Source: Roseobacter cerasinus (GTDB lineage: Bacteria > Pseudomonadota > Alphaproteobacteria > Rhodobacterales > Rhodobacteraceae). Taken from it: 64,000 bases of DNA. Shown here one piece after another: positions 36,188-45,760 of the stretch; position 1 is the first letter of the stretch; every line of letters begins with the position of its first letter. The stretch lies in the NCBI RefSeq assembly GCF_009811755.1, contig NZ_BLIV01000007.1:186001-250000 (forward strand), given 5' to 3'. The notes under the pieces are model-generated. The model saw nothing but the letters and a program-made list of their open reading frames with translations. It was not told the origin of the DNA and made no database searches. The translations under genes were made by a program, and so were the position numbers.

Positions 36188-36760
36188 ATGTTCCGTGAAT
36201 TCTCACTCGCGCTGCCCCTCGTGGTTGCAGCCAGTATTGCTGGCGCTGTTGATGCACCGCCCGCGATGAAGGCTTTCGTCGAAACCGACATCATGGCCTG
36301 GGCCACGGGCCCGCAGGTGGTGGATGCCATCAACGCGCAGAACGCGGAGACCGCAGGCGCCACCCAGGCGCAGATCGATGCCTGGGACGGGCAATGGCGG
36401 GCCGAGGTTGGCCAGGCTGAACAACCCTTGATCTCCGAAGTCATGGGCCGCTCCCTGTCGGCCTTTCTGGGCGAGCAGGTCGCAGCCTCCGGTGGTCGTA
36501 TCACCGAGATTTTTGTCATGGATGGGCTTGGGCTCAATGTCGCGGCGAGCGACGTGACCTCCGATTACTGGCAAGGGGATGAGGCGAAGTTCCAGAAGAC
36601 CCATGGCGTTGGTCCCGGCACCGTTTTCGTGGATGAGGTCGAATTTGACGAAAGCTCCCAAACCTACCAGGGGCAGGTGTCCGTCGCGCTGACCGATCCC
36701 GCCACAGGTGAGGTGATCGGCGCGATCACCGTTGGCCTGAATGCGGAAGCCTTCTTTTAA
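36188..36760 (+). CDS. exported PDC/Cache-like sensor domain protein
   Basis: The 190-aa protein has an N-terminal signal ('SLALPLVVAASIAGAV'). One soluble domain follows, with 'FVMDGLGLNVAASDVTSDYW', 'GDEAKFQK' and 'TGEVIGAITVGLNAEAF'. These resemble the single Cache/PDC ligand-binding domains of chemoreceptors and sensor kinases. No transmembrane anchor or signalling domain follows, so it would be a free periplasmic domain. Start is ATG 36188; the TTG two codons earlier is unlikely. It is monocistronic, with a hairpin 13 bp after the stop. Confidence 0.7.
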   Translation: MFREFSLALPLVVAASIAGAVDAPPAMKAFVETDIMAWATGPQVVDAINAQNAETAGATQAQIDAWDGQWRAEVGQAEQPLISEVMGRSLSAFLGEQVAASGGRITEIFVMDGLGLNVAASDVTSDYWQGDEAKFQKTHGVGPGTVFVDEVEFDESSQTYQGQVSVALTDPATGEVIGAITVGLNAEAFF

Positions 36761-36772
36761 GTGATCCAGACT

Positions 36773-36799
36773 GCCGCGCGGGAACAGGTCTCGCGCGGC
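36773..36799 (+). terminator. hairpin after the PDC-like gene
   Basis: GCCGCGCG pairs with CGCGCGGC across an 11-nt loop, 13 bp after the stop codon. There is only a weak T content downstream, so it is a probable but inefficient terminator. Confidence 0.5.
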
Positions 36800-37155
36800 G
36801 GTTGTGCTGAATAATCCACGCGGTCGAGGGCGTGACCCGGTTGTTTCAAGAAGGTACTCGGCGTTTGCCTCGTCGCCCTTTCCTCACTGTTTCCCTCACA
36901 CCTCTCCAAAACGGCTGGTCCGGATCGGCACTTGGTCGATTGTCTTCGGCCTCCACGTGATATCGCTTCCTGGCCGTGCGGTCATCGTCCAGTGACCATC
37001 CCCAATTGACCCGCCGTTCCTTTAAGGTGGTGCGCCGCCTCGGCGGTTGAGCTGTCTCCCTCGATAGGAGAGTGTGACGTGAAGCTATTTCTTAAATCCT
37101 CCCTCCTGCGCTAAGATGCTGCCAAATCGTCTGAAAACAGACCAGCTGTCTCGCA
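36800..37155. other. non-coding spacer
   Basis: About 355 bp without a convincing gene. It should hold the promoter of the ABC-like gene downstream, but no clear -35/-10 or operator could be picked out. Confidence 0.4.
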
Positions 37156-40100
37156 TTGGGGGTGCGGACCATCGAAAAGTCTCTCTTTCAATTCATTTGG
37201 AAGCATTCCAGACGTGGGCAATTGAAACTGCTCATCGTCACCAGCAGCCTGTTTCCCTTCCTCTACCTCACGCTGGAACTGCCCAAACGCATCATCAACG
37301 ACGCAATTGGGGCACAAAGCGCGCTGATCCGCGTGCTGGGCGTCGAGGTCACCCAGCTGCACTACCTCGCCATTCTCTGTCTGTGTTTTCTGATCTCCGT
37401 TCTGGTGCACGGGCTGCTGAAGATGCGAATCAACACCATGAAGGGTGTTCTGTCTGAGCGGTTGCTGCGCCGCCTGCGCTACACGCTGATCTCGCGCATG
37501 TTGCGCTTTCCCAAGGTCTACTTCCGGCGCACCTCGCAAGGTGAACTGGTCGCCATGATCACTGGCGAAACGGAGCCGATGGGTGGGATAATGGGTGAGG
37601 CGCTGACGCAGCCGGTGCTGCAGGCCGGGCAGATGATCACGATCCTGACCTTCCTGTTTTTGCAAAGCCCGTGGTTCGGTCTGGCCGCGATGGCCATGAT
37701 CCCCCTGCAGGCCTGGCTGATCCCGCGCCTGCAGCGGCAAATCAACCTGATGAACAAGGAGCGCATCAAGGAAGTCCGCCACCTTGCGGCCCTGATCGGC
37801 GAAAGTGCCGCGGGCGCGTCCGAGTTGCGCATACACGGCGGCTGGCGCTACCGGCTGTCCATGATCAGCCACCGGTTGGGGATCATCTTCGGGATCCGGC
37901 TGCAGATCTATCGCAAGAAGTTCTTTATGAAGTTTCTCAACAACTTCATCACGCAGCTGACGCCGTTTTTCTTCTTCTCTGTGGGCGGATATCTGGTCAT
38001 TCAGGGCGCCGTGTCGCTGGGCGCTCTGGTTGCCGCGCTGGCCGCCTACAAGGATCTCAGCTCCCCCTGGAAAGAGCTGCTGACCTTCTACAACCAGGCC
38101 CAGGACATGAGCCTGCGCTGGCATATCGTGACCGAGAAGTTCTCGCCCGGCGGAACGCTGGATGACCATCTCATTGAGGGCACCGTGGATGATATCCCCC
38201 GGCTTGATGGCCCGATTGTGCTCAACGATGTGACCGTGACGGATCCCGAAGGGCACCCGGTGCTGGAGCATGTCTCAGCCCGATTTGAGCCAGGAACGCT
38301 GGTGGCTGTCGACGCGCCGAGCCTGGAAGACCGGCTTGCATTGGGAGATCTGTTGACCCGCGAGCTGCTGCCCGCCAGCGGCACCATCCACATCGGCGAG
38401 ATCGACCTGTCCGGACTGCACCAATCGGTGATTGCCGCGCGGATTGGCCATGCGGGTGCTGCACCCGTGCTGTTCCGCGGCAGTTTCGAGGATAACGCCC
38501 TGATGGCGTTGAAACCGCGCCCGGTTGGTCAGGTCGCCGAGGAGGCACAGATCGAGGCTGCGGAAAGTGCACTGGCGGGCAACAGCGGCGACCCCTTGGC
38601 CACCAATTGGCTTGATCCGGCGCGCGCAGGGCTGGGGGAGGGTCAGACGCTGGGCCGTTGGTGGCAGACACTGCTGGATGCGACCGGATCCGGTGAGGCG
38701 CTTTATCGCAGGGCGCTCGATCAACCGATCAACGAAACCACCAGTGTGGAATTGACCGACGGGTTGCTGGCGGCGCGGACCCGCGTGTGGGAAAGCGTGG
38801 TGCAGGCCGGGCTCGACAAATATGTGCACCGCTTCGATCCCGAACGCTACAATCCGGCGCTGCCGGTGACCAGCAACCTGCTCTTCGCTACGCTCCGCCG
38901 TTCGCTCAGTCAGCCGGAGCTTGCGGCGCAGACGGAGCTGTTCGAGATGATGCGCAGCTCCGGGCTGGAGCCGCAGTTGCTAGGGTTGGCGCGTGATGTG
39001 ACCGGCATGCTGCACCGGATCTTTGGCACCGATGGCACCGAACATCCGCTGTTTCGCAAGCTGGGGCTGGATCCTGTTCTCTTTAACCAGTCTGTCGCCC
39101 TGGTTCTCGGCGGGGCGAAACGCAGCAATGCCGCGCTGAGCGTGGCGGAGAAGACCCTGTTGATGACGATCCCGGCACAGATCTCGATGGAGCAGGTGGG
39201 GCCCGCATTCACGTCGGATATTCAGGATCGCATCCTTGGCCTGAGAAAGGCAAATGGCGCGCGGGTCACCGGCGGTCTGGAGGCGCTTTATGCGCCCCTG
39301 GCCCCGGACCGGATCGCGCCCGGGTTGTCGGTTCTGGAGAATGCGCTCTACGGCAAGGTTTCGGATACGGCAGGCGGGCGGGCGGACGCCCTGCGCAGGC
39401 TTGTGGCTGATGTGTTGGAGCGGGACGGTCTGCGCACCCCCATTGTCGAGCTGATCTATGCCTTGCCGCTGGGACTGGGCGGTGCGGGGCTGCCCTCGAC
39501 CTTTGCGGAGCCTTTGGCGATCAGCCGTGCGGCGGTCAAGCGGCCCGATATCCTGGTGCTGGATACGGTGCCCGCCAGCGACGCGCCCGAGACCCGCGCG
39601 ACCGTGCTCCGGGCGGTGCGCGCCTTGCTGCCGGAGACCACGGTGATCTATCTGGGCGACAACTTCCCGAATTTCGACGATTTTGACCAGCACATTGAGA
39701 TCCGCCAGGGGCGTATGGTGTCAGAGGAGGGCGCGGCAGACAGGATCGAGGACAGCGCGGCCAGCGCGGATCTGCTGCGCAAGGTGCGCGCGCTGGAGGC
39801 CACACCGCTGTTTTCAGGCCTGAACCGCAAGCAGCTGCGACTTTTGGCCTTTGGCGCGCGCTGGTTCTCGGCGGCGGCGGGGGATGTCATCTTTGAAAAG
39901 AACGACCGGCCCACCGACGGGGCTTATGTCATCCTCTCAGGCGAGGCGGTCCTGTACCAGCCCGAGATGGGCGATCCGGACAGCCCGGTGGCCAGCGTGG
40001 GGGCGGGTGCTCTGGTGGGCGAGTTGGGGGTTATCCGGGACGTCCCACGCGCCCTGACCATGAGCGCGCGCACGGATGTGGAGGCGCTGCGTCTCGGCTC

Positions 40101-40182
40101 CGAAGAGTTTCTGGCTGTTATTGAGAATGATGCCGCGACGGCCTTCAAACTGCTGCAGGTTGTCGCCGGATACACCACCTGA
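37156..40182 (+). CDS. degenerate ABC exporter fused to a cyclic nucleotide-binding domain
   Basis: This is a 1008-aa protein. Residues about 15-335 form an exporter-type transmembrane region with six helices and intracellular loops ('RMLRFPKVYFRRTSQGELV'). Residues about 350-860 correspond to an ABC ATPase domain, but every catalytic motif is lost. The P-loop position reads 'VAVDAPSLEDRLALGDLL', the Q-loop region 'IGHAGAAPVLFRGSF' lacks Gln, the signature position reads 'PSTFAEPLAISRAA', Walker B reads 'DILVLDTVPASD' without Glu, and no H-loop His is seen. About 250 extra residues split this domain. Residues about 870-1000 are a cNMP-binding domain with 'GELGVIRDVPRALT'. The start (TTG 37156 or GTG 37162) is uncertain. 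It is probably a membrane sensor or non-transporting pseudo-ABC protein. Confidence 0.8.
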   Translation: MGVRTIEKSLFQFIWKHSRRGQLKLLIVTSSLFPFLYLTLELPKRIINDAIGAQSALIRVLGVEVTQLHYLAILCLCFLISVLVHGLLKMRINTMKGVLSERLLRRLRYTLISRMLRFPKVYFRRTSQGELVAMITGETEPMGGIMGEALTQPVLQAGQMITILTFLFLQSPWFGLAAMAMIPLQAWLIPRLQRQINLMNKERIKEVRHLAALIGESAAGASELRIHGGWRYRLSMISHRLGIIFGIRLQIYRKKFFMKFLNNFITQLTPFFFFSVGGYLVIQGAVSLGALVAALAAYKDLSSPWKELLTFYNQAQDMSLRWHIVTEKFSPGGTLDDHLIEGTVDDIPRLDGPIVLNDVTVTDPEGHPVLEHVSARFEPGTLVAVDAPSLEDRLALGDLLTRELLPASGTIHIGEIDLSGLHQSVIAARIGHAGAAPVLFRGSFEDNALMALKPRPVGQVAEEAQIEAAESALAGNSGDPLATNWLDPARAGLGEGQTLGRWWQTLLDATGSGEALYRRALDQPINETTSVELTDGLLAARTRVWESVVQAGLDKYVHRFDPERYNPALPVTSNLLFATLRRSLSQPELAAQTELFEMMRSSGLEPQLLGLARDVTGMLHRIFGTDGTEHPLFRKLGLDPVLFNQSVALVLGGAKRSNAALSVAEKTLLMTIPAQISMEQVGPAFTSDIQDRILGLRKANGARVTGGLEALYAPLAPDRIAPGLSVLENALYGKVSDTAGGRADALRRLVADVLERDGLRTPIVELIYALPLGLGGAGLPSTFAEPLAISRAAVKRPDILVLDTVPASDAPETRATVLRAVRALLPETTVIYLGDNFPNFDDFDQHIEIRQGRMVSEEGAADRIEDSAASADLLRKVRALEATPLFSGLNRKQLRLLAFGARWFSAAAGDVIFEKNDRPTDGAYVILSGEAVLYQPEMGDPDSPVASVGAGALVGELGVIRDVPRALTMSARTDVEALRLGSEEFLAVIENDAATAFKLLQVVAGYTT

Positions 40183-40201
40183 TCTGTCGCATCAGGGTGG
40201 T

Positions 40202-40227
40202 CCCGGGGCAACAGTAGCCGCCCCGGG
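40202..40227. terminator. hairpin between convergent genes
   Basis: CCCGGGGC and GCCCCGGG form a perfect 8-bp stem with a 10-nt loop, between the ABC-like gene (ending 40182) and the AGCS gene (ending 40238). The symmetrical position suggests a bidirectional terminator, although the T-run is weak. Confidence 0.6.
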
Positions 40228-40237
40228 GGGATTTGCT

Positions 40238-41788
40238 CTAGTGGGCGAACTTCTTGATTTCGCCGGATTTCAGCCGCGCAGAGTAGGAGTTCAGCTCCGC
40301 CCGCACAATCGACATCAGGAAGTAGAGCGCCGTGATGTTGACCACCGCCATGGCAAAGATCGCCGCATCGGAGAAGTCGATCACCGGGCCGAGGCTGGCT
40401 GCCGCACCGATCACGATGAAGATGCAGAAGATGACCTTGAAGATCAGCTCCGACATTTTGCCCTCGCCAAAGAGGTAGGTCCAGGCCTTCAGCCCATAAT
40501 ACGACCAGGAGATCATGGTCGAGAAGGCAAAGAGCACCACCGCCAGCGCCAGGATGTAGGGGAACCAGCTGATGCCGGAGGCAAAGGCCGCGGAGGTCAA
40601 CGCCACACCGGAGTTGCCATCCACCGTGGCAATCGCGCTGCCCGCGTCGTTCAGCACATAGTTGCCGGTCTCTGCGTCAATGATCAGCTGCTGCGAGATG
40701 ATGATCACCAGCGCCGTCATGGTGCAGATCACAACCGTGTCGATCAGCGGCTCCAGCAGCGAGACAAAGCCTTCGGTGATCGGCTCTTTGGTGCGCACGG
40801 CAGAGTGTGCAATCGCCGCCGAGCCCACGCCCGCCTCGTTTGAGAAAGCCGCACGCTTGAAGCCCTGGATCAGCGCACCGACAAAGCCGCCTGCCACGCC
40901 GAGGCCGGTGAAAGCGCCTGCGAAGATCTGGCCAAAGGCCCAGCCGATCATGTCGTAATTCACGATCAGGATGATCGCGGCGGCACCCACATACATGATG
41001 CCCATGAAAGGCACGACTTTCTCGGTGACCCGGGCGATGGATTTGATACCGCCGACGATGACCGCGAAAACCACAGCGGCAAAGATGATGCCGGTGATCC
41101 AGCCGGGATAGTCGCCAGTGATCTGGGTGATCTGCGCATGCGCCTGGTTGGCCTGAAACATGTTCCCTCCGCCCAAAGCGCCCAAGATGCAGAAGACAGA
41201 GAAGAGGATCGCAAGGATACCGCCCCCCGGCAGGCCGCGTTCCTTGAAGCCCTTGGACATATAGTACATCGGGCCGCCCGAAACGGTCCCGTCCGGGTAC
41301 TCGTTGCGATATTTCACGCCGAGCGTACATTCGGTGAATTTCGACGCCATGCCCAGAAGACCCGCGAGGATCATCCAGAAGGTGGCCCCTGGGCCGCCGA
41401 TCCCGACCGCCACGGCGACGCCCGCGATGTTCCCAAGACCGACGGTGCCGGACAGGGCGGTGGCCAGCGCCTGAAAGTGGCTCACCTCGCCGGCATCGTC
41501 AGGGTCGGAGTAGTCGCCTTTCACCAGCGAAATCGAATGACCGAAGTACCGCAGCTGCACAAAGGCGAAGTAGATGGTGAAAATGGAGGCCGCGACCACC
41601 AGCCACAGCACGATCCAGGGAAAGCTGGTGCCGGGCAGAGGCGCAAAGATCAGGTTGACGAAGGGGCCGGTGAAATCGGCAAAGACGGCGTTCACACGCG
41701 CGTCAAGCGAGGCGGCCTCCTGTGCGGCGGCAGGCAGGGCCGCAAACCCCGCAGCGCCTGTGAGAAGGCTTTTTCTGATGAATGTCAT
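40238..41788 (-). CDS. alanine/glycine:cation symporter (AGCS family)
   Basis: The 516-aa sodium-coupled amino acid transporter has about ten to eleven membrane helices. Family signatures are 'LSGTVGLGNIAGVAVAVGIG', 'FTECTLGVKYRN', 'GGPMYYMSKGF', 'FKRAAFSNEAGVGSAAIAHS' and 'WSYYGLKAW'. It begins with a signal-like stretch ('LLTGAAGFAALPAAAQ'), common in roseobacter AGCS proteins. ATG 41788 is preferred because AGGGGA lies just upstream. It follows a UspA gene by 10 bp and is probably co-transcribed with it. Confidence 0.92.
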   Translation of the reverse strand: MTFIRKSLLTGAAGFAALPAAAQEAASLDARVNAVFADFTGPFVNLIFAPLPGTSFPWIVLWLVVAASIFTIYFAFVQLRYFGHSISLVKGDYSDPDDAGEVSHFQALATALSGTVGLGNIAGVAVAVGIGGPGATFWMILAGLLGMASKFTECTLGVKYRNEYPDGTVSGGPMYYMSKGFKERGLPGGGILAILFSVFCILGALGGGNMFQANQAHAQITQITGDYPGWITGIIFAAVVFAVIVGGIKSIARVTEKVVPFMGIMYVGAAAIILIVNYDMIGWAFGQIFAGAFTGLGVAGGFVGALIQGFKRAAFSNEAGVGSAAIAHSAVRTKEPITEGFVSLLEPLIDTVVICTMTALVIIISQQLIIDAETGNYVLNDAGSAIATVDGNSGVALTSAAFASGISWFPYILALAVVLFAFSTMISWSYYGLKAWTYLFGEGKMSELIFKVIFCIFIVIGAAASLGPVIDFSDAAIFAMAVVNITALYFLMSIVRAELNSYSARLKSGEIKKFAH

Positions 41789-41798
41789 AATGGTCCCC

Positions 41799-42236
41799 TT
41801 ATCCAATGACCGTAACCGGCACCGTTGCGCTCATGACCAGATTGGCGGTCGAGCTGCCGAAAATGCGTTTTGTAAGGCCGCTTTCTGATGTGCGGCAGAC
41901 GATGATCTGATGGCCACCTTCCTTTTCGCAGATGCTGTTGAGCGTATGGGCCACGTCACCGTGACGGACAACGCCCTTGGCCGTGATCCCCTTTTTCTGT
42001 AGCGAGGCCACGGCAGGCTCCACAACGCGTTCACGCGCGGTGGAGATTTCCTCTTCTCGCCGCTTGTGCCGCTGCGCGTTCTCCTCGGCCGTTTGAAATG
42101 AAAACGGTGACCATTCGATCACATAGGCCACGACGAGTTCGCAATCCTCGATCCTGCTGGCCAGGTCTGAGGCAAAGTCGAGCGCGCGGTCCCCGGACCC
42201 CGCCCCATCCAGCCCAATCACCAGTTTGGTTGTCAT
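41799..42236 (-). CDS. universal stress protein (UspA family)
   Basis: The 145-aa cytosolic protein has the Usp alpha/beta fold: 'LVIGLDGAGSGDRALDFASD' at the N-terminus and 'GVVRHGDVAHTL' in the middle. The C-terminal 'RIFGSSTANLVMSATVPVTVIG' is the ATP-binding type G-S-x9-V-P pattern. A long charged helix (about residues 48-75) lies between. Pairing of a Usp with a transporter gene is a recurrent arrangement and may mean regulation of the symporter. The promoter lies in the AT-rich 42240-42400 region. Confidence 0.9.
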   Translation of the reverse strand: MTTKLVIGLDGAGSGDRALDFASDLASRIEDCELVVAYVIEWSPFSFQTAEENAQRHKRREEEISTARERVVEPAVASLQKKGITAKGVVRHGDVAHTLNSICEKEGGHQIIVCRTSESGLTKRIFGSSTANLVMSATVPVTVIG

Positions 42237-42520
42237 TATCTGTCCCTCTTCGGCAGTATTGCAGTTTTGTTATGCCCACCCATGTTCAACGCATACGTGT
42301 GGTCCGGCAATTGTTAATTTTTGCGACCTCCCGAGCGGCTGTCGCCAACCCTCTGCATTTTCACTAATTTTTTGAGGATTATGCGCTGAAAATGCAGGTT
42401 TTTCAGGAAAAACGCCCAAAATTCAGGCCGAATGCAAGGAAAACGCCTGCCCTGGCTTGTGGGCTGATCAGCAGATCTTGGCTTTTTTCGGTCCGCATGC
42501 GCCCGAAATAGGCGCAGCGG

Positions 42521-43993
42521 TCAGGTTTTTGACGGTGGAAACCTGGGTCCGGATGGCTCGATGCGCAGGCCTGCGCGCAGGCGGGTAAAGGGCAGGGTGT
42601 CCAGGTGGCAGGGGTTCGCCCCCGGTGCTTCGGCAAAGAGGATACGGTCGGTGATGCGCAGATAGTCGGCCATGAAATGCACGCCGGATTTGACGCAGAC
42701 AAGCGCGTGGTCCGCAGGCTCGATCCCGACAACGCGGAACATCTCCTGATCGGCGTTCTGGCTGCGGCGGGAGCCGACAACGACGGTGATACCCGTCCCT
42801 TTGAGTTTCAGCCGGGCGATTGGCCCAAGGTGCGCCCGGGCACCGCCATACATGGGTCCGGTGAAGTCGAACACCCCGTTTGAGAGCCGCTCGACACGAA
42901 CCGTTGCAATGACGGGCTGCGAATAGTCCGTGAACGTGCCGCCGAGGGCGATCTCGATTTCGGCGCCTTCGCCAGCAGCATGGGCCTTGGCAGCGGCGTC
43001 GGGGTCATAGAGCATCGACAGCACGGCATCGGGCACCTGCGCGTCGATCAGAGCTTGCAGCACGCCGGTGGTCTCGCCCGTGCCGCCCGCGCCAGGATTG
43101 TCCTGCGGGTCGGCGATGACGACCGGTGCGGGCAGGGTGAGCGCATGCGCAACACAGGCGTCGGCGGGTTCAAGACGCGCGTCAAACTGCGCTTCGGCGG
43201 CGGAAAAAGCGGCAGCGATGCGGTCGACCGCGGCCTGCGCCTTGGTCGGGTCCGAGTCGTAGGCAAAAATGCTGGGGCCGCAGTCCGGGATGTCGGCGGG
43301 CGGAAAGCCCATGGCGATGTCGGCGGAGGTGACGTCGAGGTCCTCCAACATCGCGTAGAGGCTGCGCGCCGGTTCGAACTCGGTGGCCTGTGCGGTGATT
43401 GGCACCAACAGATCGACCTGCGCATAGGCTTTGGCCAGCGGGCCCTGCAACAACCGGTCAAGCAACTGTGCCGTCCGCGCGCCAGTCTCCGCGAGATCGG
43501 TGTGCGGATAGGTGCGGTAGAGCGTGACCCCATCCGCCACCTCAGCCACCGCCGGGGAGAGGTTTGCGTGCAGATCAAAGCTCGCCACCAATGGCACATC
43601 CGGGCCGACGGTGGCGCGCAGGCGCCGCAGGATTTCCGCCTCCGCATCGTCAAAGGCGCGCGTCACCATGGCGCCGTGCAAGTCGAGATAGACCGCATCG
43701 GGCTGTGCCTCGGCCACAGCGGCCACAATCTCGCCGGTGATCGCCTCGAAGGCCTCATCTTCCACGTAGCCACCTGGCTCTGCCCCGGCCCAGAGGATCG
43801 GGATCATTTCATGGGGGCAGGCGGCCATGAAGCCGGAGAGTGGAATGTTCAGCCCGCGCATGGTGTCGTGCAGGACCTCCCCTCGGGTCAGCGCAGGCCA
43901 AGCACCGCCGGTCTCAAAGAGGCTCAGCGGCGTGGGGAAGGGGGCAAAGGTGTTGGTTTCATGTTGAAACCCCGCGACGGCAACGCGGGTCAT
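42521..43993 (-). CDS. M81 family metallopeptidase (MlrC/microcystinase-like)
   Basis: The 490-aa protein matches the MlrC family (DUF1485 plus MlrC C-terminal region). Zinc-ligand-type motifs near the N-terminus and middle include 'GFQHETNTF', 'VYLDLHGAMV', 'ASFDLHANLSP' and 'YPHTDLAETG'. The later 'DPQDNPGAGGTGETTGVL' and 'VVGSRRSQNADQEMF' are typical of the C-terminal half. Only MlrC of microcystin degraders is well studied, where it cleaves linear peptides. Relatives in roseobacters have unknown substrates. The ATG overlaps the stop of the upstream amidohydrolase as ATGA. Confidence 0.88.
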   Translation of the reverse strand: MTRVAVAGFQHETNTFAPFPTPLSLFETGGAWPALTRGEVLHDTMRGLNIPLSGFMAACPHEMIPILWAGAEPGGYVEDEAFEAITGEIVAAVAEAQPDAVYLDLHGAMVTRAFDDAEAEILRRLRATVGPDVPLVASFDLHANLSPAVAEVADGVTLYRTYPHTDLAETGARTAQLLDRLLQGPLAKAYAQVDLLVPITAQATEFEPARSLYAMLEDLDVTSADIAMGFPPADIPDCGPSIFAYDSDPTKAQAAVDRIAAAFSAAEAQFDARLEPADACVAHALTLPAPVVIADPQDNPGAGGTGETTGVLQALIDAQVPDAVLSMLYDPDAAAKAHAAGEGAEIEIALGGTFTDYSQPVIATVRVERLSNGVFDFTGPMYGGARAHLGPIARLKLKGTGITVVVGSRRSQNADQEMFRVVGIEPADHALVCVKSGVHFMADYLRITDRILFAEAPGANPCHLDTLPFTRLRAGLRIEPSGPRFPPSKT

Positions 43994-45609
43994 GCGGTCA
44001 CCTCACCGCCCAGAACAGTCGCCACCACCTCGATATCGCGTAGCGCCATCGGGTCCACGCTCAGCGGGTCTTCACCCAGCACGCAGAAATCCGCGTGTTT
44101 CCCGGTCTGGATCGAGCCGATCTCGTGATCCAGTTTCAGCACGTGCGCCGCCCCCAGCGTGATGCAATGCAGTGCCTGCGGTACGGTGATCTGCTGGCTC
44201 GTGCCCAGCACGCGGCCCGTCTCCGTCACCCGGTTCACCGCTGCCCAGGCGGTGACCAGCGGCGCCATGGGAGTGATCGGCGCGTCGGAGTGGATCGCGA
44301 ATTCATTGTCGAAGATCTCCACCGCATCCCGACAAGCGTTCATGCGGCTCGCGCGGTCGGGGCCAAGGGTCTTGGTCCAATGGATATCGCCGAAATAGTG
44401 GATGTGGTTGCCGAAGATGTTGCAGGTCAGCCCCAGCGCTTTCATGCGTTTGAACTGGTCGCGGGTGGCCAGCTGAACATGCTCCAGCGTATGGCGCAGG
44501 TCCGGGTTGGGATACTTCAGCATGACCTCTTCATAGACGTCGATGGCGAACTCCGAGGCGGCATCCCCATTGGTGTGGATATGCGTTTTCACTCCCGCTT
44601 TGTGCAGCGCCTCGACCGCGCGGCGGTAGTGGTCGAGATCCATGTTCCAGATGCCATTGTCCTCGCCGGTGAAGTACCCCGGCGCCTTGAGCTTGGCGGT
44701 GTAGCCCTGGATCGCGCCGTCGGTGAAGAGCTTGGCGCGGCCCAGCGACAGCCTGTCGGTGGAGCGGGCGCGCAATCGAAGCGCACGGGCGGCTTCCTCC
44801 TCCGGGTCGCCGACCATCGCATTCATGATGGGCACAAAGCGGGCGGGGAAAGCGGGGTCATGCACCACCCGCTCGATCATGGTCACCTCGTCGTCGTGCA
44901 GGTCCGACAGCAGCTCGGCCACCGTCGTCACACCGCAGAGGCGGGCGACTTGACCGTAGGCGCGCAGGCTTGGCTCGGTCGCCATATTGAGGAAGTTGTA
45001 GCCGCTCGCCTCGCACATCGGCGTCATAGCCGCGAATTCCTGCAGCTCGCCATTGGGAGTGCCATCTGGGCCTTTCATCACCCCTTCGATATTCGTGCCA
45101 GCGTCAAAGCCTGCCAGCGCCAGGGCGGCAGAATTCACTGTCATCAGGTGGAAGTTCGAATGCGAGACAATCACCGGATGATCGGTCGAGACCTGATCGA
45201 GGTGGTCCTTGTCGAACCGCCGCCCGGCAAGGAAGTTCGGGTCCAGTCCCCAGCCGATGATCGGCGTGCCCTTGGGCGTGTTTGCCGCGACCGCGCGCAG
45301 TCGTGCGATGATCGCGTCATAGTCTCCGACGCCCTCCCAGGTTTTGCCCTGCGGGTCCGTGCGCGCGTAGTGACCGCAATAGGTATAGTCCCAGATGCCC
45401 CCCGCCATGACGTGGGCGTGGGCTTCGATCAGCCCGGGCAAAATCACCTGGTCGGCAAAGCGATCATCGACTTGCGCCTCCCCCCAACCCTCGGCGCAAT
45501 CGGGCCCGCCGACTGCCAGCACACGGCCATCGCGCACAGCCACATGGGTGGCTTCGGGGCGGTTCGGGTCCATGGTGATGACCTTGGCGGCGCGGAAAAC
45601 TGTGATCAT
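43990..45609 (-). CDS. amidohydrolase family protein (YtcJ-like)
   Basis: The 539-aa metal-dependent hydrolase has 'FADQVILPGLIEAHAHVMAG' (HxH metal site), 'LFTDGAIQGYTAKL', 'HTNGDAASEFAIDVYEEVM' and 'LEHVQLATRDQF'. The late Asp is in 'FAIHSDAPITPMAP'. This is the YtcJ/amidohydrolase-3 pattern, acting on N-acyl or cyclic amide bonds. The ATG at 45609 was chosen with AAGGAC upstream; an upstream start would add non-family residues. It forms a coupled pair with the M81 gene and is divergent from a dipeptide-type ABC transporter, suggesting hydrolysis of an imported amide or peptide. Confidence 0.88.
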   Translation of the reverse strand: MITVFRAAKVITMDPNRPEATHVAVRDGRVLAVGGPDCAEGWGEAQVDDRFADQVILPGLIEAHAHVMAGGIWDYTYCGHYARTDPQGKTWEGVGDYDAIIARLRAVAANTPKGTPIIGWGLDPNFLAGRRFDKDHLDQVSTDHPVIVSHSNFHLMTVNSAALALAGFDAGTNIEGVMKGPDGTPNGELQEFAAMTPMCEASGYNFLNMATEPSLRAYGQVARLCGVTTVAELLSDLHDDEVTMIERVVHDPAFPARFVPIMNAMVGDPEEEAARALRLRARSTDRLSLGRAKLFTDGAIQGYTAKLKAPGYFTGEDNGIWNMDLDHYRRAVEALHKAGVKTHIHTNGDAASEFAIDVYEEVMLKYPNPDLRHTLEHVQLATRDQFKRMKALGLTCNIFGNHIHYFGDIHWTKTLGPDRASRMNACRDAVEIFDNEFAIHSDAPITPMAPLVTAWAAVNRVTETGRVLGTSQQITVPQALHCITLGAAHVLKLDHEIGSIQTGKHADFCVLGEDPLSVDPMALRDIEVVATVLGGEVTA

Positions 45610-45760
45610 GAGACGTCCTTTGCAATGAGTGCCCGCGCTTCGGGCACGGAGGGCTTTGCCGAGAGAAACAGCCCCGCGCGAGATTGACAACCCGCCATGG
45701 CGCGTGCCTCATTAACCTTGCGTAACCAAGAAACAACACAAGACCAAGAGGGAGACGAAG

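Noticed and set aside
44095-45687. 530-codon open frame opposite the amidohydrolase gene
   Set aside because: The amidohydrolase on the minus strand has all metal motifs; the plus-strand frame is low-complexity and featureless.
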